Of a stretch of DNA of 64,000 nucleotides, positions 33,101 through 48,100 are shown piece by piece. A program made the position numbers and the translations under genes. Position 1 is the stretch's first letter; every line of letters starts with the position of its first letter. Under the pieces are notes generated by a model that searched no databases, was not told where the DNA came from, and worked only from the letters and a program-made list of their open reading frames with translations. This DNA is from Brachypterus glaber (Eukaryota > Arthropoda > Insecta > Coleoptera > Kateretidae): the NCBI GenBank assembly GCA_958510825.1, contig OY294050.1, positions 4,627,340 to 4,691,339 of the forward strand, in the 5' to 3' direction.

Positions 33101-36100
33101 TCCCAAAGCCACCTGGGATGAAATAAGAAATATTTCCAACGAAATCTGAGTTTGTATTGGCTGAAACTTGCGTGACGTATCCACCGATAGCTATATCTTC
33201 AGCTATAACTACTCTGTAAGCTGAATTCGAAAATTTTGGAGTTTCATCAACATATCCTTGAACAATCAGTTTTAGTTCCATATGGGTATGCATGGTGGGC
33301 GTCCCATGGTCAGTTGCCGAAACGTTTAACAAATAAGTGTGCAACTCAGTCAAAGGCTTTGCTAAGGTCAGTGCTCCTGTATCATATCCTAAAGAAAATA
33401 ATCCGTTATCGTTACCGCCTGTTATGATGTACGTTACTCGTCCGTTATCGCCGCTATCTTGATCTACTGCTACCAGATGCGTTATAGTCATTCCAACGGT
33501 CGTCATTTCGTTAAGGTAGGCCGTGGAACTTACTGGAATAACGAATTTTGGTGGGTTATCGTTGAAATCGGTAACGATTATTCTAACGGTTAATGATGAG
33601 GTGAGGCGTTCTGAGACGTTGGTTGACTGATCAGTTGCTTGGACGATAAGGATATACTCTTGGATAGATTCATAGTCGAGATTTAAAGAAAGGATCAAGG
33701 ATCCTGTGAGGTAATCGACGGTAAAAGCGTTAGTGCTTGGCAATTGTTTTAATAGGCTGTAACGGAGCTCTCCATTGTTGCCGCTGTCAGCATCCATAGC
33801 CGTAAAGTTGTATACGGATGAACCTACGTCAGTGTTTTCGCTGATAGGTATTATTATGGGATCTTGAAGCCATTTTGGATGGTTGTCGTTTACATCAGCT
33901 ATATCCACTCTAACAGTTATGGTACTGCTCTGAGGGTTGTTCATGGAGCTCATGTCCAAAGCTCGCACTTCCAAACGGTACTCGGACTGGGTTTCTCGGT
34001 CTAGCTCGCGAGCTACTACCAGAGATCCAGTGACACGATCTATCTCGAACGCGTTTCGGATCTTATCGGAAGATAGTGAGTTCAGGGTGTATGTGATGTA
34101 GCCTATATTGTTTTCTGAGATCATGTTTTCGTGGTGGGATGGTTCTGAGATGGCTACTGAACCGACTACGTGACCTATGTCGACGTCTTCACGGACCTAG
34201 AAGAAAAATTATAATAATTAGTAGGAAAAAAATGACAGCCTATCGAAACTGAACATGGTGGTTATTGTATTGTATTGTATTTGTATTGTCTTTATTGTAT
34301 ATAATAAACGTACATGTTTATATTACAAGAATTGGCAATTCAGTTTAGTATAACTAAATTCTATCTAAAAAAAATATAATGTAAATAAAAAAAAAGTTTG
34401 ACTTAAAAGTTACAGGAGAGTGTATAATTTAATGTAAATGAGTAAAGTTAATGGAGCTCTCTACAACTAGAATTATGAAACAAAAGACGTCTACCCTATC
34501 TCTATCTCATTTGGACTTTTTGCTACACTTTCCAGCTAACCAAATAAATACTGTATTTGTTTTTCATACAACAAATACAGTATTTATTTGGTTGGCCGGA
34601 AAGTGTAGCACTGAGCGGCACGAACGAACATAGCTAATGTGAATCTGTAGAATAAGATTATTCTACTAAAATTTAGATGGCGCCAGTAATTTCTTTAATA
34701 TAAATAATATAGTTACACTTTTCGCCCGGCCAAGTAAATATTGTATTTGTTCAACAAAGAACAAATACAGAATTTGTTTGGTTGGGTGGAAGTGGGAGTG
34801 TATGTATGTCTTCTATCCTTTTTGGGTAGAACTTTTGTCCCTGTCTAATCTAACGGGAGAAATCGCCATTAGATTATATCCATGTTGGTTATTAAGAAAC
34901 AGGCAGCAGAGGCTTTTTTAAATTTATTGCCATGCAAATCAAGAAAAAAGTGGATAACATGACAGAGATGCGGGAGTAAAACAGTAGGTTTATTCCCGCA
35001 AAAGAGGGACAAAAATGACGTTTTAGTCTCGGTCGTGCAAAAATCAAGCTTAACGGTTTTCTGCTAAGAGTAGCTACTAATATGACCGGTAGTTTTTTCT
35101 TGTTTCTAGAATGTGCAGTAATTTAATTTGAAGAGAGAGAGCCAATTTTAACTTCACCCATACAATTAAAATTATGGCCTCCGAGCGGTTTTATTGTGCT
35201 ACTAATAATACCCGGGTAATTACTGCCCAGCTAGACCTATAAAAGAATCATATTATGTATACTTTTATGATATTATATATAGCATCATACATTGTATGGT
35301 TAGTTTTTTTGGCAATAAAAATATCAACAATGTTAGACATGAGATGACTTCACCCAATAATTGGTTCGTGTTAACCCCTTCAGACCCCCATACACATCCT
35401 AATGTACATAGCTTTAACTAGCTTCTATAAAATTAATTATTCATTATACAGTGTGTCGCATTTAAGATGAAGACACCCCATTTTCGCTATTTAAAAGAAT
35501 ACAGAATTGAATTTTTACACAGTCATACAGGTTGAGGGGTCCCATTTTTTAAGATACTCGACTAAAATCTGAACTTTAAACTCAGACTACTACATACACA
35601 AAATTGCCTTCACAAGTCTTATGCAGAGGGGATTAGCGCCAACAATTTCTTCAAAACTTACCCTAAATATTAAACTGGACCCTGTAAACGTAGGCCTGTT
35701 GTCATTTACATCCAGGACTTCCACCCTCAACATCCTCACGCTCTGTTTTGAGGGAGTCCCTCTATCCGTCGCCGCAATAGCCAATCTGTATATAGTCTTC
35801 TCCTCGTGGTCCAAAACCATTCGAGTCCTTATCACTCCAGTGTTGGGGTCAATGGTAAAAACCCCGCTTCCATCTGAATCCTTGCTGTTTAAGATCGAAT
35901 AACTAATAGACGCGTTGTAGCCGTTGTCGGAATCCACGGCACGGACTTTCACGACCTCCGTTCCAGCGGGTTGTTCCTCTCTGACGCTCACCACGTCCTC
36001 CTGCGGGTCCACAATTTCGGGGGAGTTGTCGTTTACGTCGAGGACGTGGATTTTGACCGCCACGCGGGAGCTTCTAGGGGGGCTTCCCTGGTCGCGGGCT

Positions 36101-39100
36101 TCGGCCACCAGGTCGTGGTGCTCTTTTTGTTCTCTGTCTAACGGTTCTTTGGTTGTTATTTCGCCTGGAAAAAATAAAAGAACGAAATTGTAAAAAGGTC
36201 TAAAAAAATAAATGGGTTACTAGGTATGATACCCGATTTTTGCACGGGATTTAGATGTATTAAATCAGAGAAGTAGCTTAAGCATTTTTTTGCCTAGACC
36301 TTATTTCAAGGAAAGGGACTTTATAAGATATATGAAACCTTCTATAATTATAATAAAAGTATTTTTTTATTTATAATGTCATATTAAAATAAAATTTTAA
36401 ATTTCAGGAATTTTCAACATAAATAAATTTGTTATTTTATCTTGCAAAAAAAAATTCTGCCACATTAATCAAACGATTAGTAATTTATAAATTTTTTCAT
36501 TGAGCACTACTTATTGCTTTTACCAAAACATTTTTAGATTGATGCTTTAGTTTAAGTTTTTAGGATAATTCTTGTTCTTTCTACTATTTTTTCTTGCTTT
36601 TCAAAAATTATTTGCATTTTGCTTTCTCATTTAAAAATTTTTAAAAATTTCGGAAAGCCTTTTATTCGTACAAAAAATTTCAATTTTTTTTATGACGTTT
36701 TATGTCGATATAAATCAATTTCGAGCAAAAAAAAATTGTCGATCGATCTGTGTGCACGATAACCTAAGAACGCTTTAAGCTAAAGATTTGAAATTTGGCA
36801 TACAGATATGTTACCAAAAGTACTCGCTCGGGATTGTTTTTGGGGCTTGCTGCAAGCGGGGGAAAAATACTTTTTTTTTAGAAAAATTTGAAAATTGCTA
36901 TATAGGGTTTTTTGAGGTTGCTGAAATTGAATATGATAATAAAAAATTTTCTAACTCCACCCCCAAGGTGGTGAGGGGGTAAATATTTTTAAATATTTTC
37001 AATATTTTCTTCAAAATTGGTATATAGGGGTTTTTGGGGTCGACGAATATGAATCTGATAATAAACAAAATCTAACTCCACCCACTAAGAGGGGGGGGGT
37101 AGTTTTCGTGAAAATTGGTATATTTTTAAGGTTGCTAAAACTAAATCTGACAATAAAAAACCTAGGTGAAAAATGGGAAAGCTCTTTTACTGGGCATTGT
37201 ATTTTTTTAATGTCAAAATTAAGTTTTGATTAAGAATGAATATGAAACACAAGCTAGTCAAGCTTAATAAGGAATTAAATTAGTTCTGCCAACCCTAAAA
37301 CAGGAAACAAATAATCATCAACTTAGAGAGATTCTGGGCGGAGTTTACATTAAAATATCGAAGAAAAAATAGTTATTTATATATCAAGGGACTAAACTGG
37401 CTGTTTTAGTCCCGCTGCATTAGTGTTTCCTGAGCGAGCGTAGCGAGCGAGAAATGCAAGGGACTAAAACAGCCAAGTTTAGTCCTGAGGTATATACACT
37501 ATTTTTTGCAAGACCAAACATAATTTAGGTAGGTAGATAAAATTAAAATTAAAAACCACGCGTCTCAAATCGGTTGTTTTATTTTCGTAATTTAATCAAG
37601 ATGCCTGTAAATTGCGAAAAGTCAGTTTCATGGCTATCTCGATTTCAATAGTTTTTTAATATGGTTGACACAAACGTCAAAAAAATGGACGAAGATGATA
37701 AATTTTAAGTTATGTATAAATTGTTATAACAATGTTATTTTTAAAGGTTTTCTTTGTTAAAATCAAATAAATTGGTTTGAATCGCTAATTTATTAGAAAT
37801 ACACCACCAAACCTAATTTTTTAACCAGCAAAGCACATAGTAAGTATAATATTTTAATATTATCAATGTTGCCGTGATTTTTATTCCCTAGGGAGAAAAA
37901 CGTCAAGTTTAGTCCCGAAAATGAAAGCGTAAAATTAGGTTTTAGTCTTGGTCGTGCAAAAAAACAAATTTTATTGTTATAGCATTTTATCACATATAGT
38001 TTTGCTTTATATAGGTAGATGTGCAGTTAACTCATTTAAGGCCTCCGAAATTTCGGTATTTGTTTAAATACGGTTAATTTGATTGTTAGTAAAAGTGGTT
38101 TAATTTGCGCCGAAAATTTTTCGAGTAATTAACGTTTTGTGATTGTTATTTTTTTGCCCGGCAAGTGGGAATGAGACAGAGTACAGAACATTCGAAAATT
38201 GTTTCTATAAGCAATGGATGGTTCCATATTTTTTCAACTCGAATCGATTTCATTAGTATATTATGTTTATTTTTAACCTCGTACTATTCTACTTAATTAA
38301 CCATTCCCTAAGTTCAGGACTTGTGTGGGCTAGTAGTAGAGGGAACCACCGGCTTTAATTGACTTTCGAACCAATATATCTAGGGAGTACGCCTTCGCCA
38401 AATTTCAATTATTAATTAACTGAAAAGGGCAATCGGCGCCAGTGAGGTTTGAACTCACGATCATTAGCTCAGTCAATGCTATATCGATGCCTTAGACCGC
38501 TGAGATAATCTCCCATGATATTACATAACTAGTTTGGAAAGTGACATACTTCACGCGAGTGAACGAGAAACCTCACGAGTGCATGAAATACACTTTTCAA
38601 CGAGTTATGTACACTTTTCTTCCTACGATCCCAAAAAAATATGAAGTTTCTTATTTTAAAATTTTCTAATTTTTATTAATTTTTAAGAAAAGCAAAGCAC
38701 AAAATAATTATAAAGAGCATACAAATTTATATATGTAAGTATGTCAAACAGGAAATATGATTTTCATTTAGCTTTAGTTTTCTTGGTTTTATATTTAATA
38801 CAATACATAGCTGTTTAATGGGTTGCCTATTCCTAAATAAATGCAAACTTGAGTTTACTTATTAAATTATGTTTCTGTGATTATGCTGCTATATAAGACA
38901 GTAAAAGTTGGTTTTAATATGTATAATTTTTTGGCGTATTGAAGTTGGCCGCGATGCTACTATTTTTTTGTTTTGTTGAGAACTTGTGGAACGATGCTGC
39001 ACTCGCTCGCCGGGCCATCGTATTTCAGTTTACGCAATCCTCGTCAGCCGTCGTCTTACTCTCCGAAGAAGAGAGTTTCGGCGTGTGTGGATCTCGCAGA

Positions 39101-42100
39101 GTCCGGGAATGTTGCCCGACCGCTTCTTCACGTGTGTCCCCCGCTCGCCCCCCCCTCGGGATTCTTCAGACATACTTCACGCGCACTTCGATTGCTCCTC
39201 TCTGAGAGCTGAATTCGCGAGAAATGGGGCCACTATTTTAAGCAAATTCCTACTTTTTCAGAAATTTAAGTCAAAGAATATAAATATATCTTTTAAATTT
39301 ATTTTTAATATATGATATATTCGTTGGATAATTTTTTTACTGGCTTTTAAAGGCCTAGAATCAAATTCAAAGCTATTCAGACTGACATCATAAAATAGTA
39401 CCTAGATACCATCGTATTTTGCATAATATGATATTACCATCCAGTTTACCAGGGTAATTACATCGGCACTTAGTGCTATTAAGAGTGCCGATGTATTAAA
39501 ATCTTCGCCGAAAAGTCAAAATCTTTGACCACGTTTTTTTTTTACATTTCTCGACGTTTTAGACCATTCTGAGTCGAAATCAGTAAAAGAAAATTGTCCG
39601 TCTGTCTGTCTGGGTGTAAACTCCATTTCTACATGAGATATTGACTTGCGGTTTTTTGCATATTGTTTCTTATCGTATTCCGATGAGCTGATTAGATTTT
39701 GGGGGTAAACGATTTGGGGTAAGGGGGTAAAAATAGGGTAAAACTCCTATTTTTAGCGTTTTTTGTTTATAATTAAGGCAATTATTATTGTATTTGGTTA
39801 ATTTAGTACTTATATAAAAGATAATTTTAAATTTGTCATAAAATGTTATAAACAACGTTTTCCTAAAACGCATTATTTTCGAGATATTGGCGTTTAAAGC
39901 AGTAAAAGGTGTTTTTAGCATATCTCACATATTTATAACCCGATTTCAAAAAATTATATTTTAAATAAAAGCTCTTTTTAAGCGCTATAAAAATTTTATA
40001 TACAGTTTTTTGCTAGAATGTAATGTTTTAAAGATACAGAATTTAAAATCAAACAAAACACCTATTTTGAAATTTGCAAACTAGATGGCTCTAGTATACA
40101 ATAGTGCCGATGTTTTGACAGGGTGCTTGCAACGTTTCATCTAGTTTTCTATTACGCACCGTCCACAGCACGATGTTATATCTCTTGTATATCTTATAAT
40201 AACAGAAATACCCATACTTGAGGTCGAAAAATGGGCACCCTGTATTTTCTAAGCAGTAGAAAAAAGTTGTTCGAAATTTTAAGTTTCTATGTCAAAGCGT
40301 TGTTGAAATATCGTAATGTAAGTTAGTTTGCAAGCGAACTGCATACGATGGTATTTAGGTATTATTTTCTGATGACGTCAGTTCGAATAGCTGTAAATTC
40401 GACTCCAGTAATTTACTAACAGTATCTACGGTTATTTTACTGTGTCCTATCGGGATTCGAACTGGTGGATTCATATGTCACTATGTTTTTTTTATGTTCT
40501 ACTTTTTAGCGTTTTTAGCTTATATACGCCTTCGCCAAAATTTAAAAAATCCAGAAAAATGTAAAATAAATAGTTATTTATGGTACTAGTGGGTAAAATA
40601 AGATATTACCCATGAGAAAATTAACCTGCGAGGCGTCAGCCAAGCAGGTTAATTTTCGAGAGGGCAATATCGGTTTACCCATGAGTGCCATACAAGGTTT
40701 TATCCAATAAATAGCTTAGGAATTCATATTTTTATTAAAAATTTTAATGACATTTACAAGAAAATAATTTGACAAGTGACAGTTGAGTGGGTAAAATAAA
40801 TAATTATCCACTCAATAAAGTAAAAGCCACGTGGGGGTTATTATTGAGTTTATCTATTTAAAATAAAGCTGGTAATTGTCTTATTATCTGTATGTATTGG
40901 ATAAAAATATTTTTAATATTTTAAAAATCATCATACAGTATACTTCCAGTTTCGAAAAAATCTCTAATATAGCAGTCAATGTTCTCAATTAACAAATAAT
41001 AACAAAAGTTTTTGTTTTAATAAAAAAGTCCAAACTCCAGAAATCTAGTCATCTTATTATAATCGTCGTCCCGTCTCTCTCAACCTACTACGATGATTGA
41101 AATGTAGCATGTTCATGCGGGTCACGTTAGCCCACAAGTAGCAGCGGAGGAGGAAGAAGAAGAAGAAGAAGAAATTCGGTCCGTCGCAAAAAAGACAGTA
41201 GCCGTTGAATGCTTTTAACATTCCACGAGAAGAACAAATAATACACACTTGACACTTTCCATAACTGCTTTAGGCCAATCAACCGAAGTTTCGTTTTTTT
41301 TTTCTGGGCTAATTTAATTATTAACAGTGTTACACTGAGAGCTCGTTAGCGTAGTAAATACTACGTTTTTGCTTGTATGGAACCCCACGATAGTTTGGTT
41401 AACATTCACTGCTTGTTACAGTAATACTTAACGATAACAATGCGTTGTTATAGTTCTTGTAACCGTAACAACCAGTAAAAGTTTACTAAACTTTCGTGGG
41501 GTTCCATATAAGCGAAAACGTTTACTATTTACTACGGTATAGTATATTCTATAACTAGTATGGAATAGACAATATTCCGCGTGAGCGGAAAGTTTGTCAT
41601 ACGTGCCGGCAGGCGAGTATGACGGTTCCGCGAGCGCGGAATGACTTGTTGTAGACTATACTTTTTCTTCGACTGCAAATATGAAACACTGTATGGCTTT
41701 AAACTGCGGACAAGGTTAAAAACAATGTTTTTTGTGACTCGACATTGTAAATGCAACAAAACACGTATTTTTAAATAAAGCAATTAATGTTATTTAATAA
41801 TTTTATCAAATCAGTACTTAAAAAAGATTTTTATTTAATTTTAGCACATATTTACAAATTATAATGCAAAAATTGAAGGTTATGTCAGATTGTTGTGACA
41901 GATATTAGGATTAAATATTTAACAATAGATGGAGCAGTTTTAATTTTTTGAACTAAATTGATAAAAAACTGGTCAAATATTAAGAAAAACTAATAAACTT
42001 TATGTAATTTTAATGCAAAACTTCATGGTAAAATAAATATATTTTTGCTAAAATTGCTACAGTTTTCTTTACTTTTATAAACAAGAGATGGCACTACATA

Positions 42101-45100
42101 TGCTCATTCTAACACTTGATACGGAATATTCATACCGTATCTAGCGCTAGAATGGATTCATTCTGTGTTTGAAAAGTGTGTGTATTTGCTTACATTCTAA
42201 AGCAGTCGTAGAAAAACGAGTTTTCAGCGTATTTTAACACCAGTTAGATAGAAAATAGAGGAGAGACTTCAACTATGAGTAAGACACGAAACATTTTTTT
42301 TAAATTGACATATTTTTTTCAGAAAAAAAAACACTACCTACACTTGCTGATATATGTTCGAGGGTATGGGGTAATTAGTTTTTCCGTCTAAGGTTGGCGA
42401 TATCAGTATTTATAAATCTTCACAGTTTACACGGTCTTTTATCACAGCTAAATCCCGATTATTAACTCTAACCCTGTCGATAAACAATAGTAATAACTAC
42501 TGCTCGTATAAACCTATTCATAGATTCGCACTTGGGATATATGGCTAGGTTATAGATATAAATACATATAGAATATATATTATATTAATTCTCTACCTTG
42601 TTATATAATTCCTATTATTGATTCAAAGATCAAATTATAATATTTAAAACTTCACAAATTAGTCCTAGCTTCAAGTTTCACTTACAAGTACGCAGCATAT
42701 TTACATTTCATTAAAGGTATTTGCTATATTTACATTGACGAACGAATAAAATAAGTTTATTTGCTGTGATTTTATCTTTTCTAAAGACGATAAGTGTGCT
42801 TTACATAGTTTTATAGGTTTTCACATAAATGTTACTAATTAATATTAAACATTGCAATTTTAATCTGTACACTGAAATGTCCATAAAATAAGGAACATTA
42901 AACAAAGGAAGCTGATATAAAATATTGACGGCTGAGTTAAATCGGGTACAATACAGTCGATAGTGAGTTAATTTAAATTTTAGTAGGAAAAATTGGCGCA
43001 AAAGGTAAAATTGGCGCAGTAGGTAAAATTGGCGCAGTAGGTAAAATTGGCGCAGTAGGTAAAATTGGCGAAGGTGACAGGTGAAACAGACACACCTCTC
43101 TAAAAACCGTTTTGAAAGTCAGTTTAAGCCGGTGGTTCCCTCTACTACTAGCCCATACAAGCCCTGGACTTAGGGGATGCTTAATTAAGTAGAATAGTAG
43201 GAGGTTAAACAAACATGTGTAAATTGGCGCAGAAAGTAAAATTGGCGCAGTAAGTAAAGTTGGCGCAGTAGGTAAGGTAACCAAATATTTAGTTAAAGCA
43301 ACATAAAATTGATGAATAGGTTTGAAGCAAATTGACGATGAACAATTTCTGGAATGTAATGACATTTCTCCATGGCTTCGGTAACGCACCGATAACGCGT
43401 TTTTCGTTTAATTAATAATTAAAATGTGCCGAAGGCGACAGGTGAAACAGACACACCTCTCTATAAACCGTTTCGAAAGTCAGTTAAAGCCGGTGGTTCC
43501 CTCTACTAGCCCACACAAGCCTTGGACTTAGGGGATGCTTAAGTAGGTAGAATAGTAGGAGGTTAAACAAACATGCGTAAGTTGGCGCAGAAAGTAAAAT
43601 TGGCGCAGCAGGTAAAGATGGCGCATTAGCTAAGGTAACCAAATACTTAGTTAAAGCAACAGAAAATTGATGTTGTATTAATACGTTCGAGGCAAGTTGT
43701 CGATGAAAAATTTCTGGAATGTAAAGTATGCCACATCTCCAGGGCTTCGGTAAAGCACCGATAACGCGTCAAATAAAAATCGAAAGACCCTGCCGATTAA
43801 ATGTGTAGTCAGAAATAAAGTGGCCGTAAATCATATTTAGTATATCATAGGTAGGATTACCAAGTCTGAACGTGATAAATGCTACATTAAATTGTATTTA
43901 AGTTCATGAATCAATCCCGGCTGTCTGGTGATCAATGATCCACATTCACAACGCGGGACCTCATAACATAATGTTCCACTGGCTTTTATTTATTTATTAT
44001 TGCTGGCCAGGGTCGCCAACCTTTAAGACAAAAGAAAAGAAAAACAGAAAAACATGTAATAAAATAAGTCTATCTCTTTTAGTATTACATGCTCAATACT
44101 GGATAAACTCCGCGCAGAATTTATGCAGAGTTGATGCTCATTTGTTTGTTGTTTTGTAATTGGTAAAACTTTAAAGGTTGACTAACTTGTATTTTAAATT
44201 CATTGTCAATCAAAAATTATTTCGATATGTTAAAAAAATCCAAATAATTTTTGAAAGTAACAAGAAAAATAATGTGAAACGGATACCTTTTCTAGACGGG
44301 TAGAAATCTTCACAAGTATTTTAAACTAATGGTAAAATTTTAAGTCTATCAACAATTTTCTTGTTTTAGTTTTTCACGATAATGGATAGAGATGGACTAT
44401 TTTATTGTTTATTAGTTTATTATATATTTTCAAAGTGAAAAATGTTTCAATGGAGAATTCTCCCATTAGATTAGACAGGGACAAAAGTTCTATCCAAAAA
44501 GGATAGAAGACATACATACACTCCCACTTCGACCCAACCAAACAAATTCTGTATTTGTTCTTTGTTGAACAAATACAATATTTACTTGGCCGGGCGAAAA
44601 GTGCATTATTAAAGAAATTACTGGCGCCATCTAAATTTTAGTAGAATTATCTTATTCTACAGATTCACATTAGCTATGTTCGTTCGTGTCGCTCACTGCT
44701 ACACTTTCCGGCCAACCAAATAAATACTGTATTTGTTGTATGAAAAACAAATACAGTATTTATTTGGTTGGCTGGAAAGTGTAGCACAAATGAGATAGAG
44801 ATAGGGTAGACGTCTTTTGTTTCATAATTCTAGTTGTAGAGAGCTCCATTGAGATCTATTAAAATGAGGCCATAAAATGTGGTTTAGAAAAGCTTCATGT
44901 TTTATTTTTGAATGATTTGATAATAATCCTCTATCTGCTGGCGAATATTCTGTTTCATAATAAATTAAGACCCGGAGCTAATTGAGTATAACACTTACAT
45001 TATTTATATTAGTTTTGCATGTTTTCCATTGGAAATAAGTTATTTATGCACGTATCGGTCGATTGCATTTAATCTTTGAAATATGTGAAAACGCTAACCT

Positions 45101-48100
45101 TTTAACTGTGGAAAAAATTATGTATATGTGCTAAATAATTTAATACATACTATTAGAAATTTTTGCTTGTCACGGATGTCACATTAGTTTATTCGACTTG
45201 TAAACATTATATAAATTATAGAACGTAGAAAAAGAGCCGTCAATATATGTAATCGATTTGCAATTTAATAGTTAATGCGCATTGGGTAGTTTATTGAAAA
45301 TTTTACACTTTTTTAATTAGTCAAATCTAGGAGTCTATGAATTTCTCTTTTCAAAAATTTTAAACGTTAACTTTTCATGAGTATTACTGAAAAAACTTAT
45401 CCATCAATCAGTTTACTTGTCTATCTAAATAAAAATTGTGAAAAAAATAATGATTATTTTTATTTACTTACCAGTTACTGCGTTAATGTGAAAACTGCTG
45501 TTGCTCGGTATCAAACTATACCTGATCACCGAATTGACCCCCGAATCCACATCACTAGCCACAACTTTTCCCACCACTGTCCCTCTTTTCAAATTCTCCT
45601 CGACCGAAAAATCGTAGGAGCCTTTGGAAAATAACGGATCGTTATCATTCGCGTCCAGAACGTTGACTATTACTTTCGCGGTAGCGGTTTCAGAGGGTGT
45701 TCCGTTATCCGTTGCTGCCACGGTGAAGGTGAAGGTGTCGCGTGATTCACGGTCCAGGGGTTCCTTCAGGTAGAGCCAGCCACTGTTTGGGAAGACCCCG
45801 AAGATGTCCTTGATGTCTGAGTCGTTGGAGACGTTGGAGGGAAGGATTTTGTAGGTTATGCGCGCGTTGTTGCCGGTGTCTTGGTCCAGGGCTGTCAGTT
45901 GGAGGATCTGGAAAACATTTTGGGGTTATAATTCATTAATTTAAAACGGAAGCCATATTCTCTTGCTTCAAGGCCAGCATTTATTTGAATCAAAGTCATT
46001 GTTCTTGAATGAAGAGCGCGGATATTCATTCAAAAACCCTTGCTCTTCATTCAAGGACCTTGACTTTGGCTCAAAGAAATGCTTGCCTTGAAGCCAAGGA
46101 ATATGGCTTTAAACATATCGAAAGATACGTGTCCTTGGTTTAAGGAATCCTTTTTTTCTATGTACAAAATAAATAAAATAAATACCTGCGAATTAACCGG
46201 TAAAGATTCGAGTACACTGGTCGAGTATAAAGCACGGTCGAACACAGGCGCATTATCGTTGACATCTTGGACCTCAACGAAAACCGTTAGGTTAGCGGAT
46301 AACGGCGGCTGTCCAGAATCCGTTGCCGTGACGATTAAGCTATGCCTGTGCGCGGTCTCGTAGTCCAAATGTTTGACCAGAGTCACGTGGCCCAACTTGG
46401 GCTCAATTTTGAAAATAGACTCGCTGTTGCTGGTGATTTTGTAGCGGATCAGGCCGTTAGGGCCGGAGTCTTTGTCCTGCGCGTGCGCCGCGTAGACCGG
46501 TGTGTGGACGTCGACGTTTTCCGGCAAGGAAATTCGGACGGTTGGGGATTCGAACTCGGGGGCGTTGTCGTTTATGTCTTCTATCTCTATGTACACCTGC
46601 AAAAAAAAGAACAGATTTTAGACAGTGATAAAAATTAATTGTCAACGCGTTCAAAATCAAGCGAGCTCCTGTATTATCCTGTATTTTTTTGTGTGCACTG
46701 AAATGGTTTGCGTCGAGGTGCGTTTACTATTTTTACTACGACCTAAAGGTGTTAGGTCTTACGTAAAACGTCAAAAAAACGCAAAAGTTATCCTAAAATT
46801 ACTTTCTCAATGTTATTTGTTTAACGTTTACTAATTTTCTGGCAGAAGATATTTAAAATCAGCTGATAGTTACTTCCCAACCGTTGTTGCATAGGGTAAG
46901 AAAATAGGCACTAAATACTAACTAGTAGGATTTTTTTTTCTTACCTGTGTGTGTCCGTGGACAGGTGGTTCCCCCGCTGTCGCCTGGATATTCAGCAAAA
47001 CGTTGGCTTTGGTTTCGTGATCCAGCTGCGAGGCCGTGCTTAAGACTCCTGTGCTGGCACCGATCCGGAAAAATCCGTTCGGGTCTCCAGAATAGATGGA
47101 ATACCGGACGTTGCGGTTGTCTCCTAAAACGAAATAAGGCTGTTAGGATTTCACAGGACAAAAATAAATAAAAACGCGATTTTTTCGTAAAACCTGTAAA
47201 TATATAGGTATATCTTCCGTATTTTAGTTGCAGGAAAGTTTTTCTATAAATTATTTCTGTTTTTTTATTCTTTTTTTTTCTGTGTACAAAATAAATAAAA
47301 TAAATACCAAAACAGAGTTTAGTGCCCTATAGACGGCAAACACTCCTCTACTACATTTGCGAACATCAGCGCCATATATTATTGGTTTGGTGCACAAAAT
47401 ATCCCCCACATATTGGGTTGGTGGCTTTCGCACCGATCGATCAAATTTTAATGAATCAAAAATATCCTGTATTGAGATAGTACAATTGGCGGCGCCATCT
47501 AATGTTGTACAGAAGTACTACATTTGATGGTGGCTGACCTGTAATCTGGTAAGAAAATTTCTAGAACTTAGATACACAGGCGGACAAAAGTTTGGTTAGG
47601 ACTTTTGTGTTTGACGTTCACTTGTTTTCTGACAGCAGACATGTAAAATCAGCTGACTATCACTTTACGACCGCTGTCATGGCAACGGGTGGAAAATAAG
47701 CACTAACTACTAACTAGGTCGTAGGAAAACTTATGAAAAGCATAAGAGCATTGTACGAAAATGCTTATTGTACAGTCGCCGTCATTATATTTTGCTTTTT
47801 CGCCTTTTTTTGCGTAACCGAAGCTTCGCTGAAACACAATAGTATCGAGTCGTTGTGGGCTTTCGGAACGGGTGTCCGGTTTCATATTAATTTTCGGCCA
47901 TTGTACTAATCTGTGTACTTAAGTCCCACCAATATCAAATAATATTAATTAATTATGAGATCGTCGTCATTTACAAGGCTTTTTATTAATGCAATCTGCA
48001 CTTGCACAGGAGAAGATTTTGCATAAAGCTTAAGGGGTCTTTCTACTTTCAAATAAAAATATTTTGTTTTTATACATTTTTTTTATATAGAAAGAAAAAA

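Noticed and set aside
38939..39315. Protein gene in the GC-rich island
   Set aside because: Three overlapping frames are open only because the GC-rich sequence lacks stop codons. None has recognisable domains or splice support; kept as an island of unknown role.
42987..43075. CRISPR-like regular repeats
   Set aside because: Units are directly adjacent with no unique spacers, in an insect genome; this is a minisatellite.
42973..43389. An open frame encoding repeated LPTAPI motifs, minus strand
   Set aside because: It is the translation of the 18 bp minisatellite, whose length of six codons keeps the frame open. There is no start context or family match.
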